Notes: generated from the letters alone by a model not told the origin. DNA of 64,000 bases from Carboxylicivirga fragile (GCA_025499625.1 JAFMVD010000032.1:1-64000); one strand, 5' to 3'; positions 52,228 to 63,451 are shown, counted from the stretch's first letter. A program made the numbers and translations.

Positions 52228-53493
52228 TTAAGAGCTGAAATTAAAAAATTCTTCAATCATTTTAACCTTCTCGGGGTCGCGCCCCTCGTTGGTTACATCC
52301 CGAATCTGCTTGATGATCATTCGGGTAAATTTAGAACTAAGGTGATCGCCATATTCCGAAATCTTACGGGCACCATCATCGTCCTTTACTTTTTTATAAT
52401 TGCGTGCTTCGTTAGCACTTATGCTTTTAAAGGTAGATGTAATTGAACTGATGGCCGAGCTCATGCGACGTACATTCAACCAATCTTCAAATTCTTCAAG
52501 TACCTCATCAATTATCGCTTCCGCCTCAACCAACTTACCTTTACGCTTTTCGAAGTTAGCTTTAACCACTTCTTCCAGATGATCAAGGTCAAAAACCGTA
52601 ATACCTTCGATATCACCAACAGTGGATTCCACATTCCGTGGATTCGACAAGTCAAGCACCATCAACGGCTTATTCTGGCGTAAATTCATTACTGCCTGTG
52701 CCATTGCCTGATCAAACAAGACCCGCTGCGAACCCGTTGTAAAGGTAATAACATCTACATCCTTAAGCGATGATGAGAAATTATCAAAATCAACAACTTT
52801 CCCGTTAATACGATCAGCCAGTTGCTCTGCTTTACCTTGCGTACGATTAGTTACCCAGTTGTTCACACAACCTTTTTTAGATAAGTTAAGCGCCACTATG
52901 GTTCCTGTTTCGCCACTACCAACTGTTAATGCAGTAATGTTTGAAAGGCAACCTAACTTTTTGCTGGCTAATTCAACAGCAGCTGAACTTACCGAAACGG
53001 CGCCTTTATTTATTGATGTACGTGTGCGTACTTCTTTACCTGCTTCAAAAGCCTTGTGCACCATGCGTGTTAACTCAGGACCTACCATGGCCGTATTATC
53101 CACGTATGAAAAAGCTTCTTTAATTTGTGAAACGATCTGGTATTCACCCAATATCATTGAATCTAAACCAGTAGTTACTCTAAATAAGTGACGTGCACAA
53201 TTGATACCAGTATGCGTGTACAAATATTGTTTTACAGTTTCTGGCTTTTTAAAATAGGCAATATATGCTGCAGTTACCTCTTTAATAAAATCTGCTGAGT
53301 CTTGAATTAAGGCACTGTCTGCCTCAAAATATAATTCGGTACGATTACATGTGCTAAGGGCAAGAATACCTGTAATGTCGCATTGACGATTCAAATATTC
53401 ATAAAGGCCTGGTATCTCTTCTTTTGAGATAACCAACTGCTCCCTTATTTCGAGTAGTGCTGTTTGGTGACTTATGCCAATTAAACCAACCAT
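52228..53493 (-). CDS. hemA: Glutamyl-tRNA reductase
   Basis: Reduces the glutamate of Glu-tRNA to glutamate-1-semialdehyde, committing step of the C5 pathway. Catalytic Cys49 in LALSTCNRTELYF, GLDSMILGEYQI for tRNA/substrate recognition, then an NADPH domain (VGSGETGTIVALNL) and a C-terminal dimerisation helix bundle. 421 residues. First gene of the haem cluster with a -7 box at 53555; in many bacteria HemA level controls haem flux, so this promoter is the likely control point. Confidence 0.95.
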   Translation of the reverse strand: MVGLIGISHQTALLEIREQLVISKEEIPGLYEYLNRQCDITGILALSTCNRTELYFEADSALIQDSADFIKEVTAAYIAYFKKPETVKQYLYTHTGINCARHLFRVTTGLDSMILGEYQIVSQIKEAFSYVDNTAMVGPELTRMVHKAFEAGKEVRTRTSINKGAVSVSSAAVELASKKLGCLSNITALTVGSGETGTIVALNLSKKGCVNNWVTNRTQGKAEQLADRINGKVVDFDNFSSSLKDVDVITFTTGSQRVLFDQAMAQAVMNLRQNKPLMVLDLSNPRNVESTVGDIEGITVFDLDHLEEVVKANFEKRKGKLVEAEAIIDEVLEEFEDWLNVRRMSSAISSITSTFKSISANEARNYKKVKDDDGARKISEYGDHLSSKFTRMIIKQIRDVTNEGRDPEKVKMIEEFFNFSS

Positions 53494-53554
53494 ATAATCA
53501 ATTCAGTTTTTCTTTTTTTCAAGTAACTATAGCCATTTCGGCAACATATTACTC

Positions 53555-53562
53555 AAAAGTAA
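53555..53562 (-). promoter_or_regulatory. -7 box upstream of hemA
   Basis: Exact TAnnTTTG (TACTTTTG on the minus strand) 62 bp before hemA, with TTG 16 bp further upstream (spacing shorter than ideal). A 10-bp palindrome TTTGATCAAA at 53620-53629 lies upstream and could bind a regulator. Confidence 0.4.
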
Positions 53563-53656
53563 AACTGAAATCTGTAGCAATTCTGTAAATGTGAAAAAAG
53601 TTTAAAATACAGTTGTTATTTTGATCAAATCTGCATTAAATCGCAGGGCTTTTAAA

Positions 53657-54085
53657 TCAAATAGGTCGTTGCTTGCGTTTAATTTCCCGAATGATTCGAA
53701 CTAAAGTTTCCGGATCGTCAGTGCCAATCCAGACTTTCATATTCTTATCTTTTATAGTCAGCTCAAGGGCTTTATTACCCGAAACATTATATATGATTTT
53801 ACCTGGCCTAAAACGAACTCCCCAACCCAGTGGCAAATATTCAACAGCTTTGCAATCAAGCACATTTTGCATGTTATACTTTCCATTGATTAAACCAATG
53901 CCCATTGAAAAACGTATCCATTGCTTATCAATCGTTATGGTTAATTTATAACACAGTACAATAATAATCACACAAATCAGTCCCGATATTTTTATGGCCA
54001 ATGGATTAACCGTAAAGGCTAAAACTGACATGAGAGCTAAGACAATAAAAATAACAGCCCATCCTATTTGCGTTGATTTAAACAT
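53657..54085 (-). CDS. Small membrane protein with PH-like domain
   Basis: 142 residues. Two N-terminal membrane helices (about 8-26 and 30-48) are followed by a beta-rich domain with PH-like patterns (ITIDKQWIRFSMGIGLINGK, GWGVRFRPGKIIYNVSG, LELTIKDKNMKVWIGTDDPE) and a final basic helix. It resembles bacterial PH-domain membrane proteins, but I cannot name a precise family. It lies between aroK and hemA on the same strand; no functional link to haem is evident. Confidence 0.6.
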   Translation of the reverse strand: MFKSTQIGWAVIFIVLALMSVLAFTVNPLAIKISGLICVIIIVLCYKLTITIDKQWIRFSMGIGLINGKYNMQNVLDCKAVEYLPLGWGVRFRPGKIIYNVSGNKALELTIKDKNMKVWIGTDDPETLVRIIREIKRKQRPI

Positions 54086-54146
54086 GCACCTACTTTAGTT
54101 TATAGCAAGTTCAGATAAATAATAGTTAGGTGCAAGTGGTAAAACT

Positions 54147-54674
54147 CTAAATCAACTTTCCAGAGGCTTCAATAATTTGCACAAATGCCTCAACTCCCAA
54201 GACTTCGGCATCTGCAACAACTTGTGCTTTATTGTAGAAAAATTCGCGCTCCTGTAATTTGGCACAGATAAAATCGCGTAACTCTTGACCTGATTTACCA
54301 GCCACCAATGGTCTAACTTGTTTACCTCCACTCAATCGGCCGATGAGAACATCAACAGACAGCTTTAGGTAAATACTCAAACCATTGTTGTTCATCACGT
54401 CCATATTGTCGAAAAAGCAAGGTGTGCCACCGCCTGTTGCAATAATCACACGCTCCTTATCAAGCACATCTTTCAACACCTCTTTCTCCGCTATACGAAA
54501 GGCATCTTCGCCATGAACACTAAAATACTGTTTGATTTTAACCTTAAATTTCTCCTCAAAAACATCGTCGAGATCCAGAAAATCCCATCCCATTTCTGTT
54601 CTTAGTCGCCTTCCGAGCGTAGACTTGCCACTGCCCATGAAGCCGACTAAAAAAATCCGTTTTATCTCTTTCAT
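54147..54674 (-). CDS. aroK: Shikimate kinase
   Basis: Phosphorylates shikimate at C3 in aromatic amino acid synthesis. P-loop GFMGSGKST at residues 11-19, DLDD shikimate/metal site at about 34-37, IATGGGTPCF Walker B-like motif, and the lid arginine region KQVRPLV. 175 residues, normal. It starts 8 bp after the topoisomerase IV A stop, so it probably shares that transcript without functional relation. Confidence 0.92.
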   Translation of the reverse strand: MKEIKRIFLVGFMGSGKSTLGRRLRTEMGWDFLDLDDVFEEKFKVKIKQYFSVHGEDAFRIAEKEVLKDVLDKERVIIATGGGTPCFFDNMDVMNNNGLSIYLKLSVDVLIGRLSGGKQVRPLVAGKSGQELRDFICAKLQEREFFYNKAQVVADAEVLGVEAFVQIIEASGKLI

Positions 54675-54682
54675 TCCAGATC

Positions 54683-57316
54683 TTAAAACAACGACATTTG
54701 ATTCTTATCATCATCCTCCTCTTCACCAGTTTCAGATGATTCATTTTCTGGCATCGGCTCATCTTTTATGATCGGCTCCAGCTCATGTATTTTTGAAATC
54801 TGGTAAGTCGTTAAACGCTTGCCTTTGGCTTTCCAGCTTTTAACGCCAATAAATTCAGCCACCTCAACAATTAGCTTCTCACGCAACTTATCATCACCAC
54901 CAAATTTCACTTCCAAGCGTGGATAATCAACGTGCATTATTTTCACCAAACGCGACTTGGCATTATCTCCAATAAAGGATTGCTGCTTATTTGAATTCTC
55001 AAACTGGAAACGTTTTATGTAGTAGAAATCCTGATCAGCATCGAAGTAAACCGCCGACCAAACAATGTCGTTTTTGAACTTCTCAATGATGAGTATATTA
55101 TCCTCAAAATGATTGCTTAAATCATAAGTGGTTAGATTGTACTTGCCATCCTTTGTAATAACTAAAACCTGATCTCCACCATGGAACTCGCCTAAAAATT
55201 GTCCACGCCCATCCGCATTTAAACGTAATGTTTCGTGCTCGAACCATATTTTACGACCACCTAAGGTTGACTCTCCTTTTTTCTTGAGTGCGATGGTTTT
55301 TACCTCATACTTGGTTAAGATGTTACCCATTGCTCCTCGACCTTTAATAGCGAGATCTCCCATATTAACATCGAAAATAAGATTTCGAATGCGGGCTTTT
55401 GGTCGTAATACAACTTTCAGAATTTCTGACTCGCCATTAGGATTGGCGCTGAAGTACATCAGTTTCGAACCAGGTGTTTCTTTGGTGATGTGATACTCTT
55501 TATCACGTGTTATGCCGGTAACTGCAAATCGTTTCATGTACACATTACCAGCTTTTCCATCACGATATACGGCATTGTAAATCGTCCGCTTATCGTTTTT
55601 CTTAAAGATAGTAATGTGCATAATATTTTTACCAACAAAAGCCTTGTCAGTGACCTTTGTAATTAAATATTTACCGTCTTTATAGAAAATAATGGCATCA
55701 TCAATGTCGGAGCAATCACAAACATACTCATCCTTACGCAAGGAAGTGCCGATAAATCCATCCTCACGATTGATGTATAACTTCTCATTCTTCACCACCA
55801 CTTTAGATGCCTCGATACTAGCGAAACTTCTAATCTCAGTTTTACGAGGGAAGTTCTTTCCAAATTGCTTCTTGATGCGTTTATAATAATCAATTGAGTA
55901 CGGAATAATATTGGCCAAATGATAATCTATTTGCTCCATCTCCTCTTCCAAAGTAACGATGTACTCCTCAGCTTTTTGCACATTAAATTTCAGAATGCGA
56001 CCCATTCTTGTTTCAAGCAATGTCTCAATGTCATCCAAAGTTATCTCGCGACGAAACTTTGGTTTGAATGGATCAAAACATTTATCTAAGAACTTCACAG
56101 CGGTTTCTTTGCTGCCAGCATCTTCATAACCTTTCTCCTTGTACATGCCCTCTTCAATGAAAATACGCTCCAATGAAGATTTGTGCCACATCTCTTCTAA
56201 TTCATTTCTGCGTATTTCGAGCTCACTTGTTAGTAACTTAACAGTATTATCAGTGTTCTCACGAAGAATGGTAGAAACTCCAATGAAATGCGGTTTATTA
56301 TCGCGAATAACACAGGCATTGGGCGAAATCGATACTTCACAATCAGTGAAAGCATATAAGGCATCTATGGTTTTATCAGGCGATGCTCCAGTCGGAAGAT
56401 AAATCATGATCTCGACATTCTCAGCCGTATTATCATCTATCTTCTTAATCTTAATTTTTCCCTTATCATTTGCTTTAAGAATCGACTCAATAAGTGAAGT
56501 CGTATTCTTACCAAAAGGAATATCTGATATAATAAGAGATTTACTATCAACCTTCGTGATTTTAGCACGAACTTTAACAGCTCCACCTCTTAATCCATCG
56601 TTATAGCGAGATGCATCCATCATTCCGCCTGTGTGGAAATCGGGCAATATCTCAAAGGGTTGATCCTTCAAGATATTAATAGATGCGTCAATTAGTTCAT
56701 TGAAATTATGAGGCAAAAGTTTCGATGCTAAACCTACCGCGATACCTTCTACTCCTTGCGTTAGGAGCAGTGGGAATTTTACTGGCAAAGTCACCGGTTC
56801 GTTATTACGACCATCGTAACTCAACTTCCAATTGGTTGTTTTAGGATTAAATACAACCTCCTGAGCAAACTTGGTCAAACGTGCCTCAATATAACGAGGC
56901 GCAGCAGCTCCATCGCCTGTGAAAACGTTACCCCAGTTTCCCTGACAATCTATCAATAAATCCTTCTGCCCTAGTGCTACCAAGGCATCTCCAATAGAAG
57001 CATCACCATGTGGATGAAACTGCATGGTATTACCAATAATGTTGGCCACCTTATTGTAACGCCCATCATCCATGCGGCGCATTGAATGCAGGATACGTCG
57101 CTGCACCGGCTTTAGTCCATCATTGACATGTGGCACTGCACGTTCAAGGATTACATAGGAAGCATAATCAAGAAACCACTCGCGGTACATACCAGGCAAA
57201 TGGCTAATGGTTGATTCGCTATTATCCCAAACATGTTGTTCTTTTGGTTTAATTTCTGATGACTCCGAATTAAGTTCTTCGGGTAGGTCAGTATTATTTG
57301 TGTCGTCCAAACTCAT
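54683..57316 (-). CDS. parC: DNA topoisomerase IV subunit A
   Basis: Breakage-reunion subunit. Catalytic Tyr142 in APRYIEARL; YASYVILERAVPHVNDGLKP and HPHGDASIGDAL are GyrA/ParC hallmarks. The C-terminal region from about 480 is a diverged beta-pinwheel without a clear GyrA box (QRRGGKG-like), which favours topoisomerase IV over gyrase. 877 residues with an acidic tail. Paired with parE 14 bp upstream. It decatenates daughter chromosomes, complementing the ParAB system at the other end of the window. Confidence 0.9.
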   Translation of the reverse strand: MSLDDTNNTDLPEELNSESSEIKPKEQHVWDNSESTISHLPGMYREWFLDYASYVILERAVPHVNDGLKPVQRRILHSMRRMDDGRYNKVANIIGNTMQFHPHGDASIGDALVALGQKDLLIDCQGNWGNVFTGDGAAAPRYIEARLTKFAQEVVFNPKTTNWKLSYDGRNNEPVTLPVKFPLLLTQGVEGIAVGLASKLLPHNFNELIDASINILKDQPFEILPDFHTGGMMDASRYNDGLRGGAVKVRAKITKVDSKSLIISDIPFGKNTTSLIESILKANDKGKIKIKKIDDNTAENVEIMIYLPTGASPDKTIDALYAFTDCEVSISPNACVIRDNKPHFIGVSTILRENTDNTVKLLTSELEIRRNELEEMWHKSSLERIFIEEGMYKEKGYEDAGSKETAVKFLDKCFDPFKPKFRREITLDDIETLLETRMGRILKFNVQKAEEYIVTLEEEMEQIDYHLANIIPYSIDYYKRIKKQFGKNFPRKTEIRSFASIEASKVVVKNEKLYINREDGFIGTSLRKDEYVCDCSDIDDAIIFYKDGKYLITKVTDKAFVGKNIMHITIFKKNDKRTIYNAVYRDGKAGNVYMKRFAVTGITRDKEYHITKETPGSKLMYFSANPNGESEILKVVLRPKARIRNLIFDVNMGDLAIKGRGAMGNILTKYEVKTIALKKKGESTLGGRKIWFEHETLRLNADGRGQFLGEFHGGDQVLVITKDGKYNLTTYDLSNHFEDNILIIEKFKNDIVWSAVYFDADQDFYYIKRFQFENSNKQQSFIGDNAKSRLVKIMHVDYPRLEVKFGGDDKLREKLIVEVAEFIGVKSWKAKGKRLTTYQISKIHELEPIIKDEPMPENESSETGEEEDDDKNQMSLF

Positions 57317-57330
57317 TCTACCTAAACAAT

Positions 57331-59196
57331 TTAATCTTCATTTACCAAATCTTCCTCTACTACCAAATTATCGATAATAAAGTTTTGTCTGTCGGGCGTA
57401 TTCTTACCCATATAAAACTCCAGCAATTCCTTCACCGTCACATCTTTTTTCATACGCACCGGCTCTAAGCGAATATCTTTACCAATAAAGTGCTTAAACT
57501 CATCTGGTGAAATCTCTCCAAGTCCCTTAAATCGGGTGATCTCAGGTTTCGCTCCACACTTTTTAATAGCTGTATGCTTTTCCTCGTCAGAATAGCAATA
57601 GAAGGTTTTTTTCTTGTTACGCACTCTGAAAAGTGGTGTTTGGAGAATATACACATGACCATTCTTCACCAACTCAGGGAAGAACTGCAAGAAGAAAGTC
57701 AGGAGCAACAAGCGAATATGCATACCATCCACATCGGCATCGGTGGCAATAATCACATGGTTGTAACGAAGCGTATCCAAACCGTCTTCAATATTTAAGG
57801 CTGCCTGAAGCAAGTTAAACTCTTCATTTTCGTATACCACCTTGCGCGATAAACCAAAACTATTTAAGGGTTTACCCTTCAAACTAAATACTGCCTGGGA
57901 ATTAACATTTCGTGCCTTGGTGATAGATCCACTAGCCGAATCTCCCTCAGTAATAAAAATAGAACTATCGCTATTTTCATCCTTCTTAATATCGGTATAA
58001 TGAATACGGCAATCGCGTAGTTTTTTATTATGGAGGCTCACTTTTTTAGCTCTCTCTCGAGCTAATTTCTTGATACCTGAAATAGCTTTTCGCTCACGTT
58101 CCGAATCCAAAATTTTGCGATTCAAAATCTCAGCCGATTCAGCATTTCTATGTAAGAAATTGTCTAAATGTTCGGTTACAAAATCAAGTATGAAATTACG
58201 AACAGATGGACCTTTGGGGCCAACATCTTTCGAACCTAATTTTGTTTTTGTCTGCGATTCAAAAACAGGTTCCTCAACCTTAATGCTTATAGCAGCAATT
58301 ACACCACTTCGAATATCAGAAACATCAAAGCTCTTGTTGTAGAAATCACGAATGGTTTTCACATAAGCCTCACGAAAAGCGACCAGATGCGTACCTCCTT
58401 GAGTTGTATGCTGGCCGTTAACAAATGAGTAATACTCTTCGCCATATTGATTACCGTGTGTTATGGCAATCTCTATGTCTTCATCTTCGAGGTGAATAAT
58501 CGGATATAAACCTTCCGTATCCATATTCTCGTTCAGAAGGTCAAGTAATCCATTCTTACTTTGAAAAGTTTTTCCATTAAATACAATGGATAAACCCTTA
58601 TTTAAATAAGTATAGTTTCGAAGCAGTGTTTCAATGTATTCTTCGCGATACTTGAAGTTTTCGAAAATGGTAACATCCGGAGCAAACTCAATGTATGTTC
58701 CGTTCTTTTCACCAGATTCTTCTATACCATGATCGGTAAGCACCTCTCCACGACAAAACTCAACGCGTTTGCTCTGACCTTCTCGGTAGGCATATACATT
58801 AAACTCGGTACTTAGGGCATTAACCGCCTTGATACCGACTCCATTTAAACCAACAGATTTCTTAAAAGCTTTAGAATCATACTTGGCTCCGGTATTCATT
58901 TTCGAAGCTACATCAATCACTTTTCCAAGCGGTATGCCTCGGCCATAATCTCGCACACTCACACGTCCATCTTGAACAGTAACTTCAATTTTTTTTCCGT
59001 TACCCATCATGAACTCATCAATGGAATTATCCATTACCTCTTTCAGTAAGACATAAATACCATCGTCAGCAAATGTACCATCGCCCAACTTACCAATATA
59101 CATACCAGGTCGCTTCCGGATATGTTCCTTCCAGTCAAGCGTCCTAATCGCATCTTCTGAATAGTTCTGTGTGTTTTGACTACCCTGCATACTCAA
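57331..59196 (-). CDS. parE: DNA topoisomerase IV subunit B
   Basis: ATPase subunit: GHKL motifs [39 protein letters not shown] motifs [10 protein letters not shown] (EGDSASG replaces the more common EGDSAGG, a form I associate with Bacteroidota ParE) and [12 protein letters not shown]-terminal [11 protein letters not shown]. 621 residues. Directly precedes parC, consistent with a balanced two-subunit operon. Confidence 0.92.
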   Translation of the reverse strand: MSMQGSQNTQNYSEDAIRTLDWKEHIRKRPGMYIGKLGDGTFADDGIYVLLKEVMDNSIDEFMMGNGKKIEVTVQDGRVSVRDYGRGIPLGKVIDVASKMNTGAKYDSKAFKKSVGLNGVGIKAVNALSTEFNVYAYREGQSKRVEFCRGEVLTDHGIEESGEKNGTYIEFAPDVTIFENFKYREEYIETLLRNYTYLNKGLSIVFNGKTFQSKNGLLDLLNENMDTEGLYPIIHLEDEDIEIAITHGNQYGEEYYSFVNGQHTTQGGTHLVAFREAYVKTIRDFYNKSFDVSDIRSGVIAAISIKVEEPVFESQTKTKLGSKDVGPKGPSVRNFILDFVTEHLDNFLHRNAESAEILNRKILDSERERKAISGIKKLARERAKKVSLHNKKLRDCRIHYTDIKKDENSDSSIFITEGDSASGSITKARNVNSQAVFSLKGKPLNSFGLSRKVVYENEEFNLLQAALNIEDGLDTLRYNHVIIATDADVDGMHIRLLLLTFFLQFFPELVKNGHVYILQTPLFRVRNKKKTFYCYSDEEKHTAIKKCGAKPEITRFKGLGEISPDEFKHFIGKDIRLEPVRMKKDVTVKELLEFYMGKNTPDRQNFIIDNLVVEEDLVNED

Positions 59197-59326
59197 TTAC
59201 TCCTATATTATTATGGAAAAATGAAAGCTCTTGCTTCAGCAAAAACATCCAAATATAATTAATTCAAGAAATGTTTCGTAATTTGTTTATTAACAATTGG
59301 ATCTTTCACCCTTTACAAAAACCCCT

Positions 59327-61138
59327 TTAAGCCTTTGGTATCAAGCCCATTTTACGCATTAAAAAAGATGCGTTATGACTTTGTGTGACACCGTCTCGCA
59401 ATGTATAATCAAATTCTAGATTATCAGCTACAAAACTCACTTCAAAACAATTATTAAATATTTTTCCCGGATGCTCTTCGGCCAATTCTCCTAATTCAAG
59501 ATCGTGTGTTGCAATAATACCACTGCCATTTAATTTTAACAATTGCTTAATGAGTGCCTGCGAACCTGTGGTTTTGTCGTGCGAGTTTGTCCCTTTTAAT
59601 ATCTCATCCAAGATGAAGAATATTTCGCCTTTTTCTTTGAGACGTTCAACGATCATTTGTAGACGGCTTAATTCTGCAAAAAAGTAAGACTCGTGTTTTA
59701 ACAAATTGTCAACAGCACGCATGTTGGTAACAAAAGGCAAGGAGCGATATGTGAAAGACTCTGCTACGACTATACAACCATTGCCTGCCAACACTAAATT
59801 ACAACCAACCGTTCTTAAAAAAGTACTTTTACCAGCCATATTAGCTCCTGTCACTACACATATGCGTCGATCATTGCCAATGGAGAAATCGTTGTTCACC
59901 CTTTCTTCAGTTGGAATTAAAGGATGTCCCAAAGATTTAGCTTCGAAAACAATAGTATCTGACAAAGTTGGGTAAATACCATTGGAATGATTGTAACAAA
60001 AGCTTGCTAAACTTATTTGGGCTTCAATTTCACTTAAAGTATCAACCCACGCAACTAAGGATTGATTATGCACTTTATACCACGATCGTAATCGCAAACA
60101 AACATTCAAATCCCAAAGAAATAAACCATTTAGAATGGCCCCCATCAACATATTCAATCGCTGATCAAAAAGTTGAATGATCTTGCCCAATTCACGGACA
60201 ACCTGGCTTGCAGATTTTCCATCTGTTTTTAATTGATTACTCAAATTTTTCAGAAAGGCTGACTCGAACGATTGTGTTTCAACATGAGCTATTAAGTTGG
60301 AATATCTACTCAAATAACGGCCTAGTGCTGAAACTTCATTATGAACCAAATTAATTTTACGAAGCACCGAACCTGTAATAATTAAACCTGCAAAAAACAG
60401 GTACAATATCAGAATTGAATCAATTACCCCAAAAATAGAAAGTGCTATAACTATTGTTGTAATTATCGGAAATAGTATAGTCAGAGACTTCATCCCTTTC
60501 CCAATAAACGATATATCAGGTACCGAAGTAGGATCAATCTCTTTTACTTTCTTATTCCGATCTTTTACAAAACTAGCCAACACATAAAATTGCTCTCGGA
60601 ATGTCTCTAGTGAAGTCAACTCCTGTAGACCTTCCTGCTTTGTCCGGATTTCATCAGCATCGAGCGAGATGCTATTAAGTTTTGAAGCCAAGCGTTTATA
60701 ACCAGCCTTTGTTGCCGTTCGGTTAATGTATTGAAATAATGAGCCCTTGCCAAACAAGTCAAGATCGTGCGAATAATCATGATTGGGATCAATTAGATCT
60801 GATCCATCAATTTCATCCGTCCAATTGCCCGATTGAATACGCAATTCCCTATCGAGCAACTCAATATAATAGGTAGCATACTTTCGTTGATAACTAAGCT
60901 TATTGGCATAATATACCAAGATTATAAAACCAACTAAAAAGAATACACCTGATAATAAAAATGCGCTCGAAAGAACCTGAAAGAAATAGAAAGGAACGGC
61001 AAAAGTAGCCACAAAGAAAAAGAGTCGAAACCACGACACAAACAAACTACGCTTTTTTAGAGCTGTGAGTTCATTTATCCAAAACTGCTTTTTTTCTTGA
61101 TACTTTTCAACTAATTGCTGTCCATCAAACTCTTCCAT
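59327..61138 (-). CDS. Membrane-anchored MutS-family ATPase
   Basis: 603 residues. Four hydrophobic helices (about 33-51, 56-77, 222-242, 246-265) are interspersed with helical segments resembling the MutS lever/clamp region, followed by a complete MutS ATPase domain: Walker [14 protein letters not shown] (about 424-436), the family loop [17 protein letters not shown], Walker [16 protein letters not shown], and [11 protein letters not shown]. The mismatch-recognition domain (FxE) is absent, as is the Smr tail of MutS2. It therefore probably does not recognise mismatches as MutS does; role unknown. Its start lies 28 bp inside the obgE 3' end. Confidence 0.8.
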   Translation of the reverse strand: MEEFDGQQLVEKYQEKKQFWINELTALKKRSLFVSWFRLFFFVATFAVPFYFFQVLSSAFLLSGVFFLVGFIILVYYANKLSYQRKYATYYIELLDRELRIQSGNWTDEIDGSDLIDPNHDYSHDLDLFGKGSLFQYINRTATKAGYKRLASKLNSISLDADEIRTKQEGLQELTSLETFREQFYVLASFVKDRNKKVKEIDPTSVPDISFIGKGMKSLTILFPIITTIVIALSIFGVIDSILILYLFFAGLIITGSVLRKINLVHNEVSALGRYLSRYSNLIAHVETQSFESAFLKNLSNQLKTDGKSASQVVRELGKIIQLFDQRLNMLMGAILNGLFLWDLNVCLRLRSWYKVHNQSLVAWVDTLSEIEAQISLASFCYNHSNGIYPTLSDTIVFEAKSLGHPLIPTEERVNNDFSIGNDRRICVVTGANMAGKSTFLRTVGCNLVLAGNGCIVVAESFTYRSLPFVTNMRAVDNLLKHESYFFAELSRLQMIVERLKEKGEIFFILDEILKGTNSHDKTTGSQALIKQLLKLNGSGIIATHDLELGELAEEHPGKIFNNCFEVSFVADNLEFDYTLRDGVTQSHNASFLMRKMGLIPKA

Positions 61139-62106
61139 ATCATGTCTTTAAGTTCAGTAACTCCAATATTGGCCACCGAAGATATAAAAACGTATGGTAA
61201 GTCGGGCAAATCAGATTCGATCTCAGCCTTTAATTCGTCGTCCAACATGTCGGTTTTCGAAATGGCTAAAATACGTTCCTTATCCAAAAGCTCAGGATTG
61301 TATTGTGTTAACTCATTAAGTAGAATCTCGTATTCTTTTTTAATGTCGTCGGCATCGGCCGGCACCATAAATAAAAGTATGGAGTTACGTTCAATGTGAC
61401 GAAGGAAGCGCATTCCAAGACCTTTACCTTCACTAGCTCCTTCAATTATTCCTGGTATATCAGCCATACAAAATGACTTATTATCGCGATAGGACACAAT
61501 ACCTAAGTTAGGAACCAGAGTTGTAAATGGATAATCAGCAATCTCAGGTTTTGCAGCAGATACAACGGATAACAAAGTAGATTTACCCGCATTAGGGAAA
61601 CCAACTAATCCAACATCCGCCAAAACTTTTAGCTCCAGAATAGCCGCCATTTCAATACCGTCTTCTCCAGGTTGTGCATAACGAGGCGTTTGATTGGTCG
61701 GAGACTTAAATCTATCGTTGCCGCGACCGCCGCGACCACCTTTTACTAAGACAACTTCTTCTCCGTCCTCAGTAATTTCAAAAAGCACTTCACCTGTTTC
61801 AGCATCCTTTGCTATGGTACCCATTGGCACTTCCACATAACGATCTTCACCATCAGCACCTGTTGACGTCTGTCGTCCACCTGCTTCACCGTGTGTAGCA
61901 AAAACGTGACGCTTATATTTTAAATGAAGTAAGGTCCATAAATTACGATTACCCCTCACAATGATATGGCCGCCGCGTCCACCGTCACCACCATCTGGTC
62001 CACCCATTGCCTCAAACTTTTCGCGACGCAAATGCGCAGAACCGGCTCCTCCTTTACCTGAACGACAGAATATCTTAACGTAATCAACAAAATTTGATCC
62101 AGCCAT
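61111..62106 (-). CDS. obgE: Obg-family GTPase
   Basis: Ribosome-assembly and stress GTPase. Glycine-rich Obg domain ([22 protein letters not shown] with [11 protein letters not shown]) at 1-158, then the G domain with GFPNAGKST (G1), switch [19 protein letters not shown] (G3) and a SKTD (G4) motif. It lacks the C-terminal OCT extension, as is common. I start at Met 62106 (331 residues); the 11-residue longer frame starts in the leader hairpin region. It overlaps the MutS-like gene by 28 bp and follows adk. Confidence 0.93.
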   Translation of the reverse strand: MAGSNFVDYVKIFCRSGKGGAGSAHLRREKFEAMGGPDGGDGGRGGHIIVRGNRNLWTLLHLKYKRHVFATHGEAGGRQTSTGADGEDRYVEVPMGTIAKDAETGEVLFEITEDGEEVVLVKGGRGGRGNDRFKSPTNQTPRYAQPGEDGIEMAAILELKVLADVGLVGFPNAGKSTLLSVVSAAKPEIADYPFTTLVPNLGIVSYRDNKSFCMADIPGIIEGASEGKGLGMRFLRHIERNSILLFMVPADADDIKKEYEILLNELTQYNPELLDKERILAISKTDMLDDELKAEIESDLPDLPYVFISSVANIGVTELKDMIWKSLMDSN

Positions 62107-62133
62107 AACAATTGTTTTTTTAAAGATACAATA

Positions 62134-62164
62134 AGCCACGATAATCCTTCAGACTACCGTGGCT
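62134..62164 (-). other. Hairpin between adk and obgE
   Basis: 7-bp perfect stem AGCCACG/CGTGGCT (62134-62140 with 62158-62164), 17-nt loop, no clean T-run. Possible partial terminator or processing site inside the hpt-adk-obgE transcript. Confidence 0.45.
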
Positions 62165-62181
62165 AATATTATCTTACTTTA

Positions 62182-62757
62182 TTATTTTTTAATCTTATCC
62201 AAAATGGTGCAAGCGCGGTCGAATATTTCTTCAATATCACCAACTCCTTGTACTGCTTTGTATAAACGCTTCTTCTTGTAAAAATCAATTACAGGCAAAG
62301 TACGCTCATCATATACCTCCAGGCGTTTCTGAATGGTTCCTGAATTATCATCAGATCTTCCTGAAGTTTCACCACGTTTAGCGAGGCGGTTCAACAGTTC
62401 TTCGCGCTCAACCTCCAAATTCAACATTACAGAAACTTTGGTTCCATGTTCTTTCATGATTTCGGTTAAAGCGGCAGCTTGTCCTACGGTACGCGGATAC
62501 CCATCAAAAATTATCCCTTTACCTACCGGCAATTTTTCCAAAAAACTATCCAACATATCGATGATAGTTTCATCGGGCACTAATTCGCCTTTATCAATAT
62601 AGCTTTTCGCTATCACACCTTCGTGTGTATTTGTGTGTATCGCTTTTCTACACAATTCGCCTGTTGAAACATGTTCCAATTCATATTTCTCAGCAATTTT
62701 TTGACCCTGTGTACCTTTTCCTGATCCTGGAGGGCCAAATATGACAACATTGAGCAT
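62182..62757 (-). CDS. adk: Adenylate kinase
   Basis: Balances ATP, ADP and AMP. P-loop GPPGSGKGTQ at residues 8-17, AMP site HVSTGELCR and FDGYPRTVGQAAAL, LID-side RLAKRGETSGRSDD. 191 residues: the short LID type without the zinc or long lid insert. It lies 34 bp after hpt, making a purine-metabolism pair on the minus strand. Confidence 0.94.
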   Translation of the reverse strand: MLNVVIFGPPGSGKGTQGQKIAEKYELEHVSTGELCRKAIHTNTHEGVIAKSYIDKGELVPDETIIDMLDSFLEKLPVGKGIIFDGYPRTVGQAAALTEIMKEHGTKVSVMLNLEVEREELLNRLAKRGETSGRSDDNSGTIQKRLEVYDERTLPVIDFYKKKRLYKAVQGVGDIEEIFDRACTILDKIKK

Positions 62758-62791
62758 GGTTGTTACTCCTTAATAAAATGAATAATATAAA

Positions 62792-63328
62792 TTACTCCAC
62801 TACGGTGTAAATGTTTTTTAAATTACGTCCGTAACCATCATAATCTAACCCATATCCAACAATGAAATCATTAGGAATGTTTAGACCAACATAATCGAGG
62901 GTTACTTCTTTTTTACAGGCATCAGGTTTGAATAACATGGTAGCTACTCTTACATCAGCTGGCCCCAAGGCCTTAACCTGATCAATTGTGCTACATATTG
63001 TTAGACCTGTATCAACAATATCTTCCAAAAGAACAATTGTTCGTCCTTCAATATTCTCGTTCAGCCCTATTAATTCTTTTACTTTACCTGTTGAACCAGT
63101 GCCTTGGTAGGAAGAAAGCTTTACGAAAGAGATTTCGCAAGGGATAGTAATGCGTTTCATTAAATCAGATGCAAACATAAATGAGCCGTTAAGTACACAT
63201 ACCATCAAAGGATTTTTTCCGTCCAAATCAGAATTAATTCGCTCTGCAACCTCATCCACAGCTTTTAAAATATCTGTTTCGGGTATTGATAACTCAAATT
63301 CCTTATCTAATACTTTAACTCGACTCAT
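62792..63328 (-). CDS. hpt: Hypoxanthine phosphoribosyltransferase
   Basis: Salvages hypoxanthine/guanine with PRPP. PRPP-binding loop VLLEDIVDTGLT (about 99-110) with the two acidic residues, N-terminal VCVLNGSFMFASDL, and C-terminal PNDFIVGYGLDYDGYGRNL base-recognition loop. 178 residues, normal. Divergent from purE across 225 bp; salvage and de novo purine genes thus share this control region. Confidence 0.93.
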   Translation of the reverse strand: MSRVKVLDKEFELSIPETDILKAVDEVAERINSDLDGKNPLMVCVLNGSFMFASDLMKRITIPCEISFVKLSSYQGTGSTGKVKELIGLNENIEGRTIVLLEDIVDTGLTICSTIDQVKALGPADVRVATMLFKPDACKKEVTLDYVGLNIPNDFIVGYGLDYDGYGRNLKNIYTVVE

Positions 63329-63426
63329 AGTAACAAAATTTTATAATCAACTACCTAAGCTAGTTCAATTAAAATCATTAATTTTTAGACATAAAACACT
63401 GACAATTATGATTCTAAAAAGAAACT

Positions 63427-63451
63427 CCTTAAATTTTAAGGTGCAAAAGTA
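63427..63451 (-). promoter_or_regulatory. hpt -7 box with adjacent palindrome
   Basis: Exact TAnnTTTG (TACTTTTG on the minus strand, 63444-63451), and just downstream in the leader a 15-bp palindrome CCTTAAA-T-TTTAAGG (63427-63441). No clear -33 element. The palindrome could be an operator between hpt and purE. Confidence 0.4.

Noticed and set aside
57331-59196. EGDSASG instead of EGDSAGG in ParE as a possible defect
   Set aside because: The acidic and Ser residues are kept and this variant is, as far as I know, usual in Bacteroidota topoisomerase IV.
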